Source: Rhizocola hellebori
Lineage (GTDB): Bacteria > Actinomycetota > Actinomycetes > Mycobacteriales > Micromonosporaceae
DNA: 64,000 nt
Reading direction: 5' to 3'
Assembly: GCF_016862955.1 (NCBI RefSeq)
Contig: NZ_BONY01000025.1
Span: 1-64,000 of the forward strand
Of the stretch, positions 38,633 through 47,134 are shown piece after piece (the stretch's first letter is position 1; every line of letters begins with the position of its first letter). A program made the position numbers and the translations under genes. The notes under the pieces are model-generated. The model saw only the letters and a program-made list of their open reading frames with translations. It was not told the origin of the DNA and searched no databases.

Positions 38633-40095
38633 CTGGACTTCCCCGCCTTCGCTTTAACGGCAAGGTGCTGCTGCTGGGCTGCGGCTCGGTCTCGCAGTGC
38701 CTGCAGCCGTTGCTGCTGCGCCACCTCGACATGGACTTCGCCAACCTGACGGTGATGGACTTCGAGGATCTGGCCGAGGCCATCCCTGAGACGCTGGCGG
38801 CGGGGGCCAACTACGCGAGGACCCGGATCACTCCGGAGAACATCTCCGCCGAGCTGAGCGCGCACCTGGGAGAGGGCGATCTGCTGATCAACCTCGCTTG
38901 GAACATCGACACAGTGGAGATCATCCAGTGGTGCCAAGACCACGGGGTGCTCTACGTCGACACGTCGGTCGAGCTTTGGGACCCCTACGAGGACCAGCTC
39001 ACCACCACGCCGCAGGACCGCACGCTCTACGCCCGGCACATGAAGTTGCGTGAACGCGCCAAGACGTGGCGGGCCGACGGCCCGACCGCGGTGGTCGAGC
39101 ACGGCGCCAACCCCGGTCTGGTCTCGCACTGGACCAAGGTGGCGCTCGAGGACATCACCGGCGCGATCCTGCAGCAGTCGTCGCCAGCGCCCGAGCGCCG
39201 CGAGGCGCTCGAAACCGCTCTGGCCAACCGCGATTACGCCAAGCTCGGCCAGCTGACCGGCACCAAGGTCATTCACATCTCCGAGCGCGACACCCAGATC
39301 TCCGACAAGCCCAAGCAGGTAGGCGAATTCGTCAACACCTGGTCGGTCGAGGGCTTCTACGAGGAGGGCATCGCGCCGGCCGAGATGGGCTGGGGCACGC
39401 ACGAACCGGCGCTGCCGGAGCACGCGTACACCCACGCCGAGGGCCCGCGTAACCAGATCTGCTTGGCGCAGACCGGAATCACCACCTACGTTCGTTCCTG
39501 GGTGCCCATCGGCGGCCCCATCATCGGCATGGTGGTCCGGCACGGCGAAGCGTTCACCATCTCCGATCACCTGACGGTGTGGGAAAACGGCGAGGCGGCC
39601 TACCGGCCGACCGTGCACTACGCCTACCTGCCCACCGACGCGGCGATGAACTCGCTCTACGAGTGCCGGATGACCGGTTACGAGCTGCAGACCAACCAGC
39701 GCATCATGAATGACGAGATCACCGAAGGAATGGATGAGCTCGGTGTCCTTCTCCTAGGACACGACCTCAACGGCTGGTGGGTCGGTTCACAACTCGACAT
39801 TCATGAATCCCGTTCCTTGGTACCGCATCAGAACGCGACAACCCTCCAGGTTGCCGCATCGGTGCTGGGCGCGGTCTTCTGGATCGTCAACAACCCGAAC
39901 AAGGGTCTGTGCGTGCCAGACGATCTCGACCACACCGCGGTCCTCGAGGTCGCCAACCCTTACCTGGGCAAGGTTCCCTCGGTCCAGACGGACTGGAACC
40001 CGCGCAGCGCCGCCTACGAGCCCTTCGCCAACTTCCGCCCGGCGGCGGTTGAAGGCGACGAGCCCTGGGCTTTCAGCAACTTCCGCGTCTCCTAA
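38629..40095 (+). CDS. hss: Homospermidine synthase
   Basis: This is a 488-residue NAD-dependent enzyme of the bacterial homospermidine synthase type, related to saccharopine dehydrogenases. The Rossmann start is VLLLGCGSVSQ. Conserved blocks such as WNIDTVEIIQWC, ANPGLVSHW, WGTHEP and SWVPIGGPIIGM are visible. It joins two putrescine units, or putrescine and spermidine, to give sym-homospermidine. The GTG start overlaps the decarboxylase stop, so the two-step route ornithine to putrescine to homospermidine is encoded as a unit. The 3' end overlaps surE by four bases. Confidence 0.9.
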   Translation: MTGLPRLRFNGKVLLLGCGSVSQCLQPLLLRHLDMDFANLTVMDFEDLAEAIPETLAAGANYARTRITPENISAELSAHLGEGDLLINLAWNIDTVEIIQWCQDHGVLYVDTSVELWDPYEDQLTTTPQDRTLYARHMKLRERAKTWRADGPTAVVEHGANPGLVSHWTKVALEDITGAILQQSSPAPERREALETALANRDYAKLGQLTGTKVIHISERDTQISDKPKQVGEFVNTWSVEGFYEEGIAPAEMGWGTHEPALPEHAYTHAEGPRNQICLAQTGITTYVRSWVPIGGPIIGMVVRHGEAFTISDHLTVWENGEAAYRPTVHYAYLPTDAAMNSLYECRMTGYELQTNQRIMNDEITEGMDELGVLLLGHDLNGWWVGSQLDIHESRSLVPHQNATTLQVAASVLGAVFWIVNNPNKGLCVPDDLDHTAVLEVANPYLGKVPSVQTDWNPRSAAYEPFANFRPAAVEGDEPWAFSNFRVS

Positions 40096-40838
40096 AGCAC
40101 CTCCAGCGCCTCGGTGACCGCCTGCAAGGGGGTCACCGAGGCGTATCCGTCGGCTAGCAGCGCCGCGTCGGTGCCGGGCTCGAATTCGTCGCTGTGATCG
40201 ACGATCGTGGTGCGCACATATCCGTCGCCGACCTCCAGATTGGTTTGCACCGCACCAAATGCCGCCAGCCTGGCCCGTTTCACGCCCAGCACCTTTTCCC
40301 GCTCCACGTTGGGAACGTTGACGTTTATCGCCACCCGCGGCGGCGCGCCCAACGCCTCGTCGAGCATGGTCGACGCTATGTGAGCCGCGGTTGTCCAATG
40401 TAGATCCCCGCGCACGTTCAGCCCGACGTCAAGGGAGACCGCCATCGCGGGGCACCCATAGGTCACCGCCGTCAGCGCAGCCCCCACCGTTCCAGAATGG
40501 ATGATCGCGTAACCGAAGTTGGCACCGTGGTTGACCCCGGACAGCACCAGCTGAAACGGTTCTCCGAAGGCGCCCCGGCTGGCGATCAGCACGATGTAGG
40601 CAGGCGTCGCCGCGACCGCATAGCTCTCCACCTCCGCCAGCTCCGGCAGGCTCCGCTTCTCCACCACGACCCGCCCATCGCTCTGCGTCGCCACGATCCC
40701 CGCGCTCGACCCGCTCGACTCGACCATCGGAGCCGCCACCACGACCTCAAAGCCTTGCCGGTGCGCCATCTTCGCGAGCGCCTGCAGACCGGGCGAATCG
40801 ATGCCGTCGTCGTTGGTGATCAGAACCCGCCCCCTCAC
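40092..40838 (-). CDS. surE: 5'/3'-nucleotidase SurE
   Basis: This is a 248-residue SurE phosphatase that removes phosphate from nucleoside 5'- and 3'-monophosphates. The metal site is formed by ITNDDGIDSPG (Asn9, Asp10, Asp11), the Ser in ESSGSSAG and the Asn in LSGVNHGANFG; HSGTVGAA is also conserved. The length is normal. The ATG overlaps the stop of the sugar-kinase gene by four bases, so kinase and phosphatase are made from one message. That pairing hints at turnover of a phosphorylated metabolite, but SurE is broad in range and no specific pathway can be named. Confidence 0.92.
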   Translation of the reverse strand: MRGRVLITNDDGIDSPGLQALAKMAHRQGFEVVVAAPMVESSGSSAGIVATQSDGRVVVEKRSLPELAEVESYAVAATPAYIVLIASRGAFGEPFQLVLSGVNHGANFGYAIIHSGTVGAALTAVTYGCPAMAVSLDVGLNVRGDLHWTTAAHIASTMLDEALGAPPRVAINVNVPNVEREKVLGVKRARLAAFGAVQTNLEVGDGYVRTTIVDHSDEFEPGTDAALLADGYASVTPLQAVTEALEVL

Positions 40839-41872
40839 GCCGACCGCCCAGCCTCCTGCTTCCCGGCCGCGCCCGCTCCCCGCTTCCGCGCCGCACGACC
40901 AGCGCCGTCATTCCTTGCGGCGCTGGAAGCTTTTCGGGTCTGCTGCTGGCTGAGGGGCACCAGCTCCACCTCTTCCATCAGCTTGCTGATGACGCTGGCC
41001 CGGCCGGTTCCCAGCCCGTGCCGGGTGACGTTCACCGCGCCCGCCGCGCCGCCGATGCGGATCGCGGTGCGCATGTCGCCGCCCTGTGCCATGGTCGCTG
41101 CGACCCCGGCCGTCATCGAGTCGCCGGCGCCGCGATGGTCAGCCGGCTCCAGCGACGGGAGCCGCACCTCGTGGATCTCGCCATCGAGGTAGACCAGCGC
41201 GGGCTTTTCCGCGCGGCTGACCGCCACCGTCTGCGCGCCTTCCTCGTGCAGCTCGCGCAGCGCTTTGACGAGGGCCTCCTGGCTGTCGTCGGGCGCGCGG
41301 CCCGACTCCACCAGCTCCTCATGGCTCACCTTGAGGAAGTCGAGCCCGCTTTCGAGGACCGCGTCCAGGTAGTCCCCGGTCAGGTCGGCCACCACCAAGC
41401 CGTCGTTGCGCCGCAGATCACCGGCGAGACGGCGATAGACGTCGGGCTCGATGACATGCGGGTCGCGGGTGCCGCTGAGCACCGAAACCGTTGCCCGCAA
41501 ACCCTCGGTGAGCGCGAGCCCGTAGAGCTCGTCCAGCTCGTGCCGCGGCATTGGCTCGGCCGGGGAGCGCGCCAGCTCCACGCGCTCGCCGTCGCGCCGG
41601 TCGTGCACGTAGGCGGCGCTGCGGCCGCCGCTGGTGACTGTGCGCAGCCAGACCCCCTCGGCCGCCGTCAGCGGCTCCAGCACCCGGCCGGTTTCGCCGC
41701 CGAACGCGGTGCACAGCGCCACCGGTACGCCGAGGGTCGCGATCATCCGGGCCTGCCAGATGCCCTGGCCGCCCGCATGCAGATGGATATGGGTGTCGTC
41801 GCCCGCCTGCTCGATCGTGATCGTCAGCTCGGGCGCAGGCGCGAAGACCATGACCTGTCCTGTCACCCTCAT
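40835..41872 (-). CDS. PfkB-family sugar kinase with basic Ala-rich tail
   Basis: This is a 345-residue ribokinase/PfkB-fold kinase. Motif one is HLHAGGQGIWQARMIATLG, with the di-glycine hinge, and motif two is HRGAGDSMTAG, carrying the catalytic Asp. It looks closest to 1-phosphofructokinase and tagatose-6-phosphate kinase types. The kinase fold ends near residue 305; the last 40 residues are a low-complexity tail rich in Ala, Gly, Arg and Lys, unusual for the family. An ATG at codon 8 is an alternative start. It is translationally coupled to surE. The sugar substrate is unknown. Confidence 0.82.
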   Translation of the reverse strand: MRVTGQVMVFAPAPELTITIEQAGDDTHIHLHAGGQGIWQARMIATLGVPVALCTAFGGETGRVLEPLTAAEGVWLRTVTSGGRSAAYVHDRRDGERVELARSPAEPMPRHELDELYGLALTEGLRATVSVLSGTRDPHVIEPDVYRRLAGDLRRNDGLVVADLTGDYLDAVLESGLDFLKVSHEELVESGRAPDDSQEALVKALRELHEEGAQTVAVSRAEKPALVYLDGEIHEVRLPSLEPADHRGAGDSMTAGVAATMAQGGDMRTAIRIGGAAGAVNVTRHGLGTGRASVISKLMEEVELVPLSQQQTRKASSAARNDGAGRAARKRGAGAAGKQEAGRSA

Positions 41873-41897
41873 CGGGTACCCCGGATATCGTCATTTC

Positions 41898-42704
41898 ATG
41901 CCGGAGGGTCACACCATTCATCGCCTCGCCGCACGCCACAACGAGCTGCTGCGCGGTGAGGTGGTGAACGCGACGAGCCCGCAAGGGCGGTTTTCGGCCG
42001 GAGCGGCCCTGCTGTCCGGGTCGAAGCTGGAGTTCGCCGAGGCCTACGGCAAACACCTGCTGCACCATTACGACTTCGGCCTGACCCTGCACGTGCACCT
42101 CGGCCTCTACGGCAAGTTCAGCGATGGCGCTCTTCCCGCGCCGCCTCCCATCGGGGAGCTGCGGATGCGGCTTTCCAACGATCACCATTGGATCGATCTG
42201 CGCGGCCCCTCGGCTTGCGAGCTGCTCGACGGCGCTTCAGAAAAGGCCCTGCTGGATCGTCTCGGCATCGACCCGCTTCGCCCCGATGCCGATCCCAAGC
42301 TCGCCTTCGCCCGCCTGAAGAAACGCGCCGCTCCGCTAGGCGCTCTCCTGCTCGACCAGTCCATCATCGCCGGCGCGGGCCTCATTTTCGTCATGGAGTG
42401 CCTCTACCGAGCCGGTCTGCATCCCAGCACTCCCGGGACGGCGCTCACCCCCAAGGGCTGGAAGCAGATCTGGGGTGACCTGGTCGCGCTCATGGCCGCG
42501 GCAGTCGTAAGTGGACGGATAGACACCGTGCGCCCCAAGCACATGCCCGAGGCGATGGGCCGTGCGCCCCGCGTCGACCGGCACGGTGGTGAGGTTTACG
42601 TCTACCGCCGCGCGGGCCAGCCCTGCCTCGTCTGCGGCACCCCGATCGCGCGCGGAGAACTCAACGGCCGCAACACCTATTGGTGCCCGGCCTGTCAGTC
42701 ATAA
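41898..42704 (+). CDS. Fpg/Nei-family DNA glycosylase/AP lyase
   Basis: This is a 268-residue base-excision repair enzyme. After Met removal the catalytic Pro2 is followed by Glu3 (MPEGHTIHRL). The helix-two-turn-helix region is LLLDQSIIAGAGLIFVMECLYRAGLHP, and a C-terminal C4 zinc finger reads CLVCGTPI and YWCPACQ. MPEGHTIHR is the signature of actinobacterial Nei2-like proteins. It removes oxidised bases and cleaves the abasic site. The frame extends far upstream but only this ATG gives a catalytic Pro2. It overlaps the convergent alcohol dehydrogenase gene by 10 bases. Confidence 0.92.
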   Translation: MPEGHTIHRLAARHNELLRGEVVNATSPQGRFSAGAALLSGSKLEFAEAYGKHLLHHYDFGLTLHVHLGLYGKFSDGALPAPPPIGELRMRLSNDHHWIDLRGPSACELLDGASEKALLDRLGIDPLRPDADPKLAFARLKKRAAPLGALLLDQSIIAGAGLIFVMECLYRAGLHPSTPGTALTPKGWKQIWGDLVALMAAAVVSGRIDTVRPKHMPEAMGRAPRVDRHGGEVYVYRRAGQPCLVCGTPIARGELNGRNTYWCPACQS

Positions 42705-43777
42705 ATGATCACTTGGCGGATGACGTCGCCGCGCCCAAGCGCCCCGAGCGCCGCGTTCACGTCCTCCAGCCGGATCCGATGACTGATCATGCCGACCAGG
42801 TCCAGCCGCCCCTCCCGCCACAGCTCAAGCAGCCGTGGGTAATCCAGCTTGGGATTGGCCGACCCGAAAAGCGATCCGACGAGCGTCTTGGCATCGAACA
42901 TAAGCTCAAAGGGCGAGAACTCCACCACCTCGTCCATCCGGCCCGCCCCGACCACCACGACCGTCCCACCGCGCCGGGCGGCACCCCAAGCGCTCCTGAT
43001 GGCTTGCGGCGATCCGGCCGCCTCGAAGGCATAGTCGAACCCCTCCCCGCCGGTGACCGCCTCGGCGATGTCGCTCAGCCCCGCCGGGCCGGCCGCGTGG
43101 GTGGCCCCGAATCGCTTCGCTGTCTCAAGTTTGGCCGGGACCGTGTCGACCGCGACGATGGCGCCGGCCCCCGCGATCCGCGCCCCCTGTACGGCCGAAA
43201 GCCCCACCCCTCCGCAGCCGATGACGACAACGGTGGAGCCCGGCGTCACCTTGGCGGTGTTGAGGACCGCGCCCACCCCGGTCATCACCCCGCACCCGAT
43301 GAGCGCCGCGATTTCGTAGGGCACGTCATCATCGATCTTCACCACGCCCCCGCGGGACAGGACCGTCTCCTCGGCGAATCCGCCGATCCCGGACAGCCCG
43401 AAGACCGGTGCGCCATCGAGCCGGAACTGAGGCCGCGAGTAGGCGCGCATCAGATGGTTCAGACACAGGTGCGGTTCACCTCGCCGGCAGCTGGCGCACC
43501 TTCCGCAGCTGGACATCCAGTTGAGGATGACCCGATCGCCCACGGACAGATCCGCGATGTCCTCACCCACCTCGATCACTTCGCCCGCGGCCTCGTGGCC
43601 GAGGATCGCCGGGACCGGCTGCGGCAGGTCGCCTCGGCGTGCCGACAGATCCGAGTGGCAGATCCCAGCCGCCTTGATCTTGACTCGAACCTGGCCAGGC
43701 CCCGGTGCCAGCAGCTCAACATCATCGCGAATTACGATCTCATTATCATCAATGGAACGAAGCACCGCTGCCCGCAT
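42695..43777 (-). CDS. Zinc-dependent alcohol dehydrogenase (MDR)
   Basis: This is a 360-residue medium-chain dehydrogenase. Catalytic zinc ligands are Cys40 (GICHSD) and His61 with Glu62 (GHEAAGE); the structural zinc site is Cys91, Cys94, Cys97 and Cys105. The NAD-binding motif is VIGCGGVGLSA. It oxidises alcohols or reduces aldehydes. I place the start at the ATG of MRAAVLRS, the family's usual opening. The gap to the divergent kstR2-like gene holds a near-match to the KstR box, so a role in sterol side-chain alcohol oxidation is plausible but unproven. Confidence 0.88.
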   Translation of the reverse strand: MRAAVLRSIDDNEIVIRDDVELLAPGPGQVRVKIKAAGICHSDLSARRGDLPQPVPAILGHEAAGEVIEVGEDIADLSVGDRVILNWMSSCGRCASCRRGEPHLCLNHLMRAYSRPQFRLDGAPVFGLSGIGGFAEETVLSRGGVVKIDDDVPYEIAALIGCGVMTGVGAVLNTAKVTPGSTVVVIGCGGVGLSAVQGARIAGAGAIVAVDTVPAKLETAKRFGATHAAGPAGLSDIAEAVTGGEGFDYAFEAAGSPQAIRSAWGAARRGGTVVVVGAGRMDEVVEFSPFELMFDAKTLVGSLFGSANPKLDYPRLLELWREGRLDLVGMISHRIRLEDVNAALGALGRGDVIRQVIIYD

Positions 43778-43785
43778 CGAGAAAT

Positions 43786-43799
43786 TAGAACAGGTGACA
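43786..43799. promoter_or_regulatory. Degenerate KstR-type box
   Basis: TAGAACAGGTGACA fits TNNAACNNGTTNNA except for one base (GTG in place of GTT). It sits nine bases upstream of the alcohol dehydrogenase start and 50 bases before the kstR2-like start. Confidence 0.4.
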
Positions 43800-43848
43800 A
43801 AATTGCCCGCAAGAGCAGCTCGTGGACGGGTGCAGGCATAATGGCGCC

Positions 43849-44433
43849 GTGACCGCAACATCGGAGCGCCGGGCTCATCTGGTGGTGCTCGCCGGGGAGC
43901 TGTTCGCCGAGAAGGGCTTCCGGGCCACCACCGTGCGCGAAATCGCCGACGCCGCCGGGATTCTGTCGGGAAGCCTCTATCACCACTTCGACTCGAAGGA
44001 GTCGATCGGTGACGAGATCCTGCAGGGGTTCCTCAACGACGTGCTGGCCGACTATCGGGCGGCGGTCGACACCGGCGACGATCCGCGCGCCGTGCTCGAA
44101 ACCATCGTGCGCACCAGCACGGGCACCCTGGCCCGGCACCGGGCCGCCCTCGCCATGCTGCAGAACGACTGGACCTATTTCAGCGGGCAACCCCGATTCG
44201 GGTACCTGCGAAAAGCCTTGCAGGAAATAGAAAAAATCTGGATCACCCAGTTCGAGGAGGGCAAGCGGGCGGGTGTGTTCCGTGCCGACCTCGACGCCAA
44301 GCTCACCTACCGCCTGCTACGCGACATCCTCTGGATCCCGGTGCACTGGCAGCCCGGCAATCAGTGGTCGACCCCGCAGATCGTCGACGCCTTCCTCAGC
44401 CTGCTGTTCCACGGGATCAACGAAAAGCCTTGA
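43849..44433 (+). CDS. kstR2: TetR-family regulator, KstR2-like
   Basis: This is a 194-residue TetR repressor. The DNA-binding helices read GFRATTVREIADAAGILSGSLYHHF, nearly identical to what I recall of mycobacterial KstR2, and the ligand domain shares QPRFGYL and FRADLDAKLTYRLLRDILW. KstR2 represses genes for the last steroid rings and is released by HIP-CoA. I use a GTG start because the upstream extension is not conserved. Downstream genes echA20, ipdA and ipdB and two candidate KstR2 boxes in the next 6 kb support the assignment. It converges on the NUDIX gene with a 17-base overlap. Confidence 0.85.
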   Translation: MTATSERRAHLVVLAGELFAEKGFRATTVREIADAAGILSGSLYHHFDSKESIGDEILQGFLNDVLADYRAAVDTGDDPRAVLETIVRTSTGTLARHRAALAMLQNDWTYFSGQPRFGYLRKALQEIEKIWITQFEEGKRAGVFRADLDAKLTYRLLRDILWIPVHWQPGNQWSTPQIVDAFLSLLFHGINEKP

Positions 44434-44956
44434 GCGCCAAAGGCACCAGGTGCTCGGTGGCGTGCGCCATCGGCGTCGGCAGCGAGTCCGCGGCAAACCA
44501 GCCGAGCTCATGGGACTCATCGCTGACCTGCTCCACCTGACCTGCCTGGGCCAGCAGCGCAAATCGCACGTCATAGTGATATGACGCCCCGTGGCGGCAG
44601 TTGACCTGATGGATGTCGAGGTCGATCGGGACGGGTTGCGCCAGGAAATCCTGCAATCCCGACTCCTCGCGCGCCTCACGCATGGCGGCCTCAAGCAGGC
44701 TGTTATCGCCAGGCTCGCAATGCCCGCCCACCTGAACCCACTTGTTCATCCGCCCGTGCAGGCAGAGCAGCACCCGCTCGAGGTCGGGATGAACGATCAT
44801 CGCGCTCGCTGTGACGTGTGCCTCCGGATACCCAGCCCACATCACCTCCGGCGAGGAAGCCAGCAGATCGAGAAAGCGCTGACGCACGGGATCGTCGGCA
44901 CGCCAAGCGGATAGCTGGGCCACTGCGTCGTCATAGAGATCTCCCACAGGTACCAA
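44417..44956 (-). CDS. NUDIX hydrolase
   Basis: This is a hydrolase of about 179 residues for nucleoside diphosphate-linked compounds. The NUDIX box is GGHCEPGDNSLLEAAMREAREESGL; the core REAREESGL is intact, while the first Glu of the canonical pattern is Asp. The N-terminal part (YDDAVAQLSAWRADDPVRQRF) is typical of an actinobacterial subgroup. The start is uncertain: TTG after AGGG is used here, and a GTG three codons later is possible. It diverges from an SDR around a KstR2-like site, though a NUDIX protein has no known place in steroid breakdown. A housekeeping role is more likely. Confidence 0.82.
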   Translation of the reverse strand: MVPVGDLYDDAVAQLSAWRADDPVRQRFLDLLASSPEVMWAGYPEAHVTASAMIVHPDLERVLLCLHGRMNKWVQVGGHCEPGDNSLLEAAMREAREESGLQDFLAQPVPIDLDIHQVNCRHGASYHYDVRFALLAQAGQVEQVSDESHELGWFAADSLPTPMAHATEHLVPLALKAFR

Positions 44957-44976
44957 TCTTGCCCTATGCTCGACCA

Positions 44977-44990
44977 AGCAAGCGTTTGGT
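44977..44990. promoter_or_regulatory. Candidate KstR2 box
   Basis: AGCAAGCGTTTGGT fits AnCAAGnnCTTGnT at nine of ten fixed positions. It lies within a longer element ACCAAGCAAGCGTTTGGTT that recurs, with three changes, upstream of echA20. It is 31 bases before the FabG3-like SDR start. Confidence 0.6.
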
Positions 44991-45020
44991 TTCCGCGAGT
45001 CGACTAGGCCGGGAGGCCCG

Positions 45021-45782
45021 ATGGGAAAGCTCGAAGGCAAGGTCGCTCTCATCACCGGCGGTGCCCGCGGCATGGGCAAGTCCCATGTGCGACACCTCGT
45101 GGCGCAGGGGGCACGAGTCGTTTTCGGTGACGTGCTCGACGACGCGGGGAACGCGGTCGCCGCCAAGCTGAGCAGCGAATCAGCCCGATACGTGCACCAG
45201 GACGTGACCAGTGAGGACGATTGGGCCGCCGCCGTCGCCACCACCCTGGAGACGTTCGGCAGGCTCGATGTGCTCGTCAACAACGCGGGCGTGCTGCGCC
45301 ATGCGAAGATCGCCGATATGTCACCGGCCGAGTTCCGTCGGGTGCTCGAGATCAATGTGGTGGGGAGCTGGCTTGGCATAAGGGCCGTCATCGATCCGAT
45401 GATCGCGGCCGGCGGCGGCTCCATCATCAACATCTCCTCGATCGAGGGCTTCACCGGCGCCGCCGGGCTGTCGGCCTACAGCGCAAGCAAGTTCGCCATC
45501 CGCGGCATCACCAAATCCGCCGCCCAAGAGCTTGGCCAGCATGGCATTCGGGTGAACTCGATCCACCCCGGCGGCATCATGACACCGATGGCGATGGAGG
45601 CCGCGCAGACCATGACCGATGTCGATGGCGCGAGCTTCCTCAAAGCCATGCCGATCCCCCGATTCGGCGAGCCGGTCGAAGTGTCCCGGCTGGTGGCCTT
45701 CCTCGCCTCCGACGAGTCGTCCTACTCCACCGGCAGCGAATTCATTGCCGATGGCGGAATTTTGAGTGGTCCGGGGTACTGA
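45021..45782 (+). CDS. fabG3: SDR, FabG3-like hydroxysteroid dehydrogenase
   Basis: This is a 253-residue classical SDR. The cofactor motif is TGGARGMG at residues 12-19, and the catalytic set is Ser140, Tyr153 and Lys157 (YSASK). Stretches such as GARGMGKSHVRHLVAQGARVVFGDVLD and SIINISSIEG resemble mycobacterial FabG3 (Rv2002), a 3-alpha/20-beta-hydroxysteroid dehydrogenase. The ATG follows a strong GGGAGG site. A KstR2-like site precedes it, and the next SDR begins one base after its stop. It likely interconverts keto and hydroxy groups of sterol intermediates; the position on the substrate is not known. Confidence 0.85.
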   Translation: MGKLEGKVALITGGARGMGKSHVRHLVAQGARVVFGDVLDDAGNAVAAKLSSESARYVHQDVTSEDDWAAAVATTLETFGRLDVLVNNAGVLRHAKIADMSPAEFRRVLEINVVGSWLGIRAVIDPMIAAGGGSIINISSIEGFTGAAGLSAYSASKFAIRGITKSAAQELGQHGIRVNSIHPGGIMTPMAMEAAQTMTDVDGASFLKAMPIPRFGEPVEVSRLVAFLASDESSYSTGSEFIADGGILSGPGY

Positions 45783-45783
45783 G

Positions 45784-46689
45784 ATGACGCTCGCACTCGA
45801 CGGGAAAGTCGCCCTGGTCACCGGAGCCGGGCAGGGCCTTGGCCGATCCGAAGCGCTCGCCCTGGCCCAAGCCGGTGCCCGGGTGGTCCTCAACGACCTG
45901 CCCGGTGATGCCGTCCAAGGCGTGGCGGAGGAAATCAAGACCCTCGGCGGCGAGGCCGCGGTGTGCGCGGGTGATGTCGCCGACTGGTCCACCGCCGAGG
46001 CCATGGTCGCTATGGCGCTGGATTCGTTTGGCGGCCTTGACATTCTGGTCAACAACGCCGGTGTGCTGCGCGACCGCATGATCTTCACGATGTCGCCCGA
46101 GGAGTGGGACCTGGTCATTCGCGTCCACCTGCGCGGCCACTTCGTGACCTCACGCCTGGCCACCGCCTATTGGCGCGACCGTAGCAAGCAGACCGGCGCA
46201 CCGGTCTACGCCCGCGTCATCAACACCTCGTCAGAGGCGTTCCTGCTCGGCTCGGCCGGCCAGCCGAACTATGCCGCGGCCAAGGGCGGCATCACCGCGC
46301 TGACCCTGTCCATCGCCCGCAGCTGCGCACGCTACGGCGTCCTCGCCAACGCGATCTGCCCACGGGCCCGGACGGAAATGACAGCGGCCCTGATGGGCAC
46401 CGCCCCCGACACGGGCACCAGCGATCCGCTCTCCCCCGACCACGTGGCTCCTCTCGTCACCTACTTGGCCAGTCCCGCCGCCTCCCGGATCACCGGAGAG
46501 GTATTCATAGTCCATAGTGGTGTGGTGGCAGTCATGGCGCCGCCCACGCTACGGGCATCCTTCACCAACCTCTGGTCCGCAGAGTCCATTCACGACGCCC
46601 TCGGCGGGCTGTTCACCGCCGAGCCGCCGGTCCCCGGTTTCGTCTGCGAGGCCACCTTGCCGCTGGCCGAATCGACTTTCGGTGAGTGA
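45784..46689 (+). CDS. SDR, Rv3548c-like, sterol cluster
   Basis: This is a 301-residue SDR, longer than the classical form because of a C-terminal extension of about 50 residues. The cofactor motif TGAGQGLG, NNAG and the catalytic YAAAK are present. The size and the segment SEAFLLGSAGQPNYAAAKGGI fit the Rv3548c group found beside echA20 and ipdAB in mycobacteria. It begins one base after the FabG3-like gene and precedes a small flavin/F420-type protein, which it overlaps or abuts. Its step in ring degradation is not settled. Confidence 0.82.
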   Translation: MTLALDGKVALVTGAGQGLGRSEALALAQAGARVVLNDLPGDAVQGVAEEIKTLGGEAAVCAGDVADWSTAEAMVAMALDSFGGLDILVNNAGVLRDRMIFTMSPEEWDLVIRVHLRGHFVTSRLATAYWRDRSKQTGAPVYARVINTSSEAFLLGSAGQPNYAAAKGGITALTLSIARSCARYGVLANAICPRARTEMTAALMGTAPDTGTSDPLSPDHVAPLVTYLASPAASRITGEVFIVHSGVVAVMAPPTLRASFTNLWSAESIHDALGGLFTAEPPVPGFVCEATLPLAESTFGE

Positions 46690-46705
46690 GCGGGCCAAGG
46701 CGGCA

Positions 46706-47134
46706 ATGTCCGCTGACGAGGTAACTGAGTTCCTTACCTCGCACCGCAAGATGACGCTCGCGACGATCGGCCGCGACGGCACCCCGCACCTGGTGGCCAT
46801 GTACTACGCCGTGTTGGAGGGCCAGATCGCCTTCTGGACTTACCGCACGTCCCAGAAGGCCCTCAACATGGCCCGCGATCCCCGTGTGACCTGCCTGGTC
46901 GAGACCGGCGACGAATACTTTGACCTGCAAGGGGTTCAGGTCAACGGGGCGGTGCGCATCATCGAGGAGCAGGCGGGCGTGCTGGAGATCGGCAGGCGGA
47001 TAGCCGCGGGCATCGCCGGCGTACCGGCCGATGGGCTGGAGGATTACGTCGCCTACACCGGCCGCAAGCGGTTCGGCTACTTCGTCCAGCCCACCAAGGT
47101 CACCTCATGGGATCACCGCAAGTTGCTCACATAA
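46706..47134 (+). CDS. PPOX-class FMN/F420-dependent oxidoreductase
   Basis: This is a 142-residue split-barrel protein of the pyridoxamine-phosphate-oxidase-like class. Features include the opening EVTEFLTSHRKMTLATIGRDGTPHLVAM, WTYRTSQKALNMARDPRVTCLVE and a C-terminal FGYFVQPTKVTSWDHRKL. Many actinobacterial members bind F420 or FMN and reduce small molecules. The ATG follows AAGG; an in-frame GTG 24 bases earlier would overlap the SDR stop. It closes a three-gene plus-strand operon and overlaps the convergent aldehyde dehydrogenase gene by eight bases. The substrate is unknown. Confidence 0.82.
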   Translation: MSADEVTEFLTSHRKMTLATIGRDGTPHLVAMYYAVLEGQIAFWTYRTSQKALNMARDPRVTCLVETGDEYFDLQGVQVNGAVRIIEEQAGVLEIGRRIAAGIAGVPADGLEDYVAYTGRKRFGYFVQPTKVTSWDHRKLLT

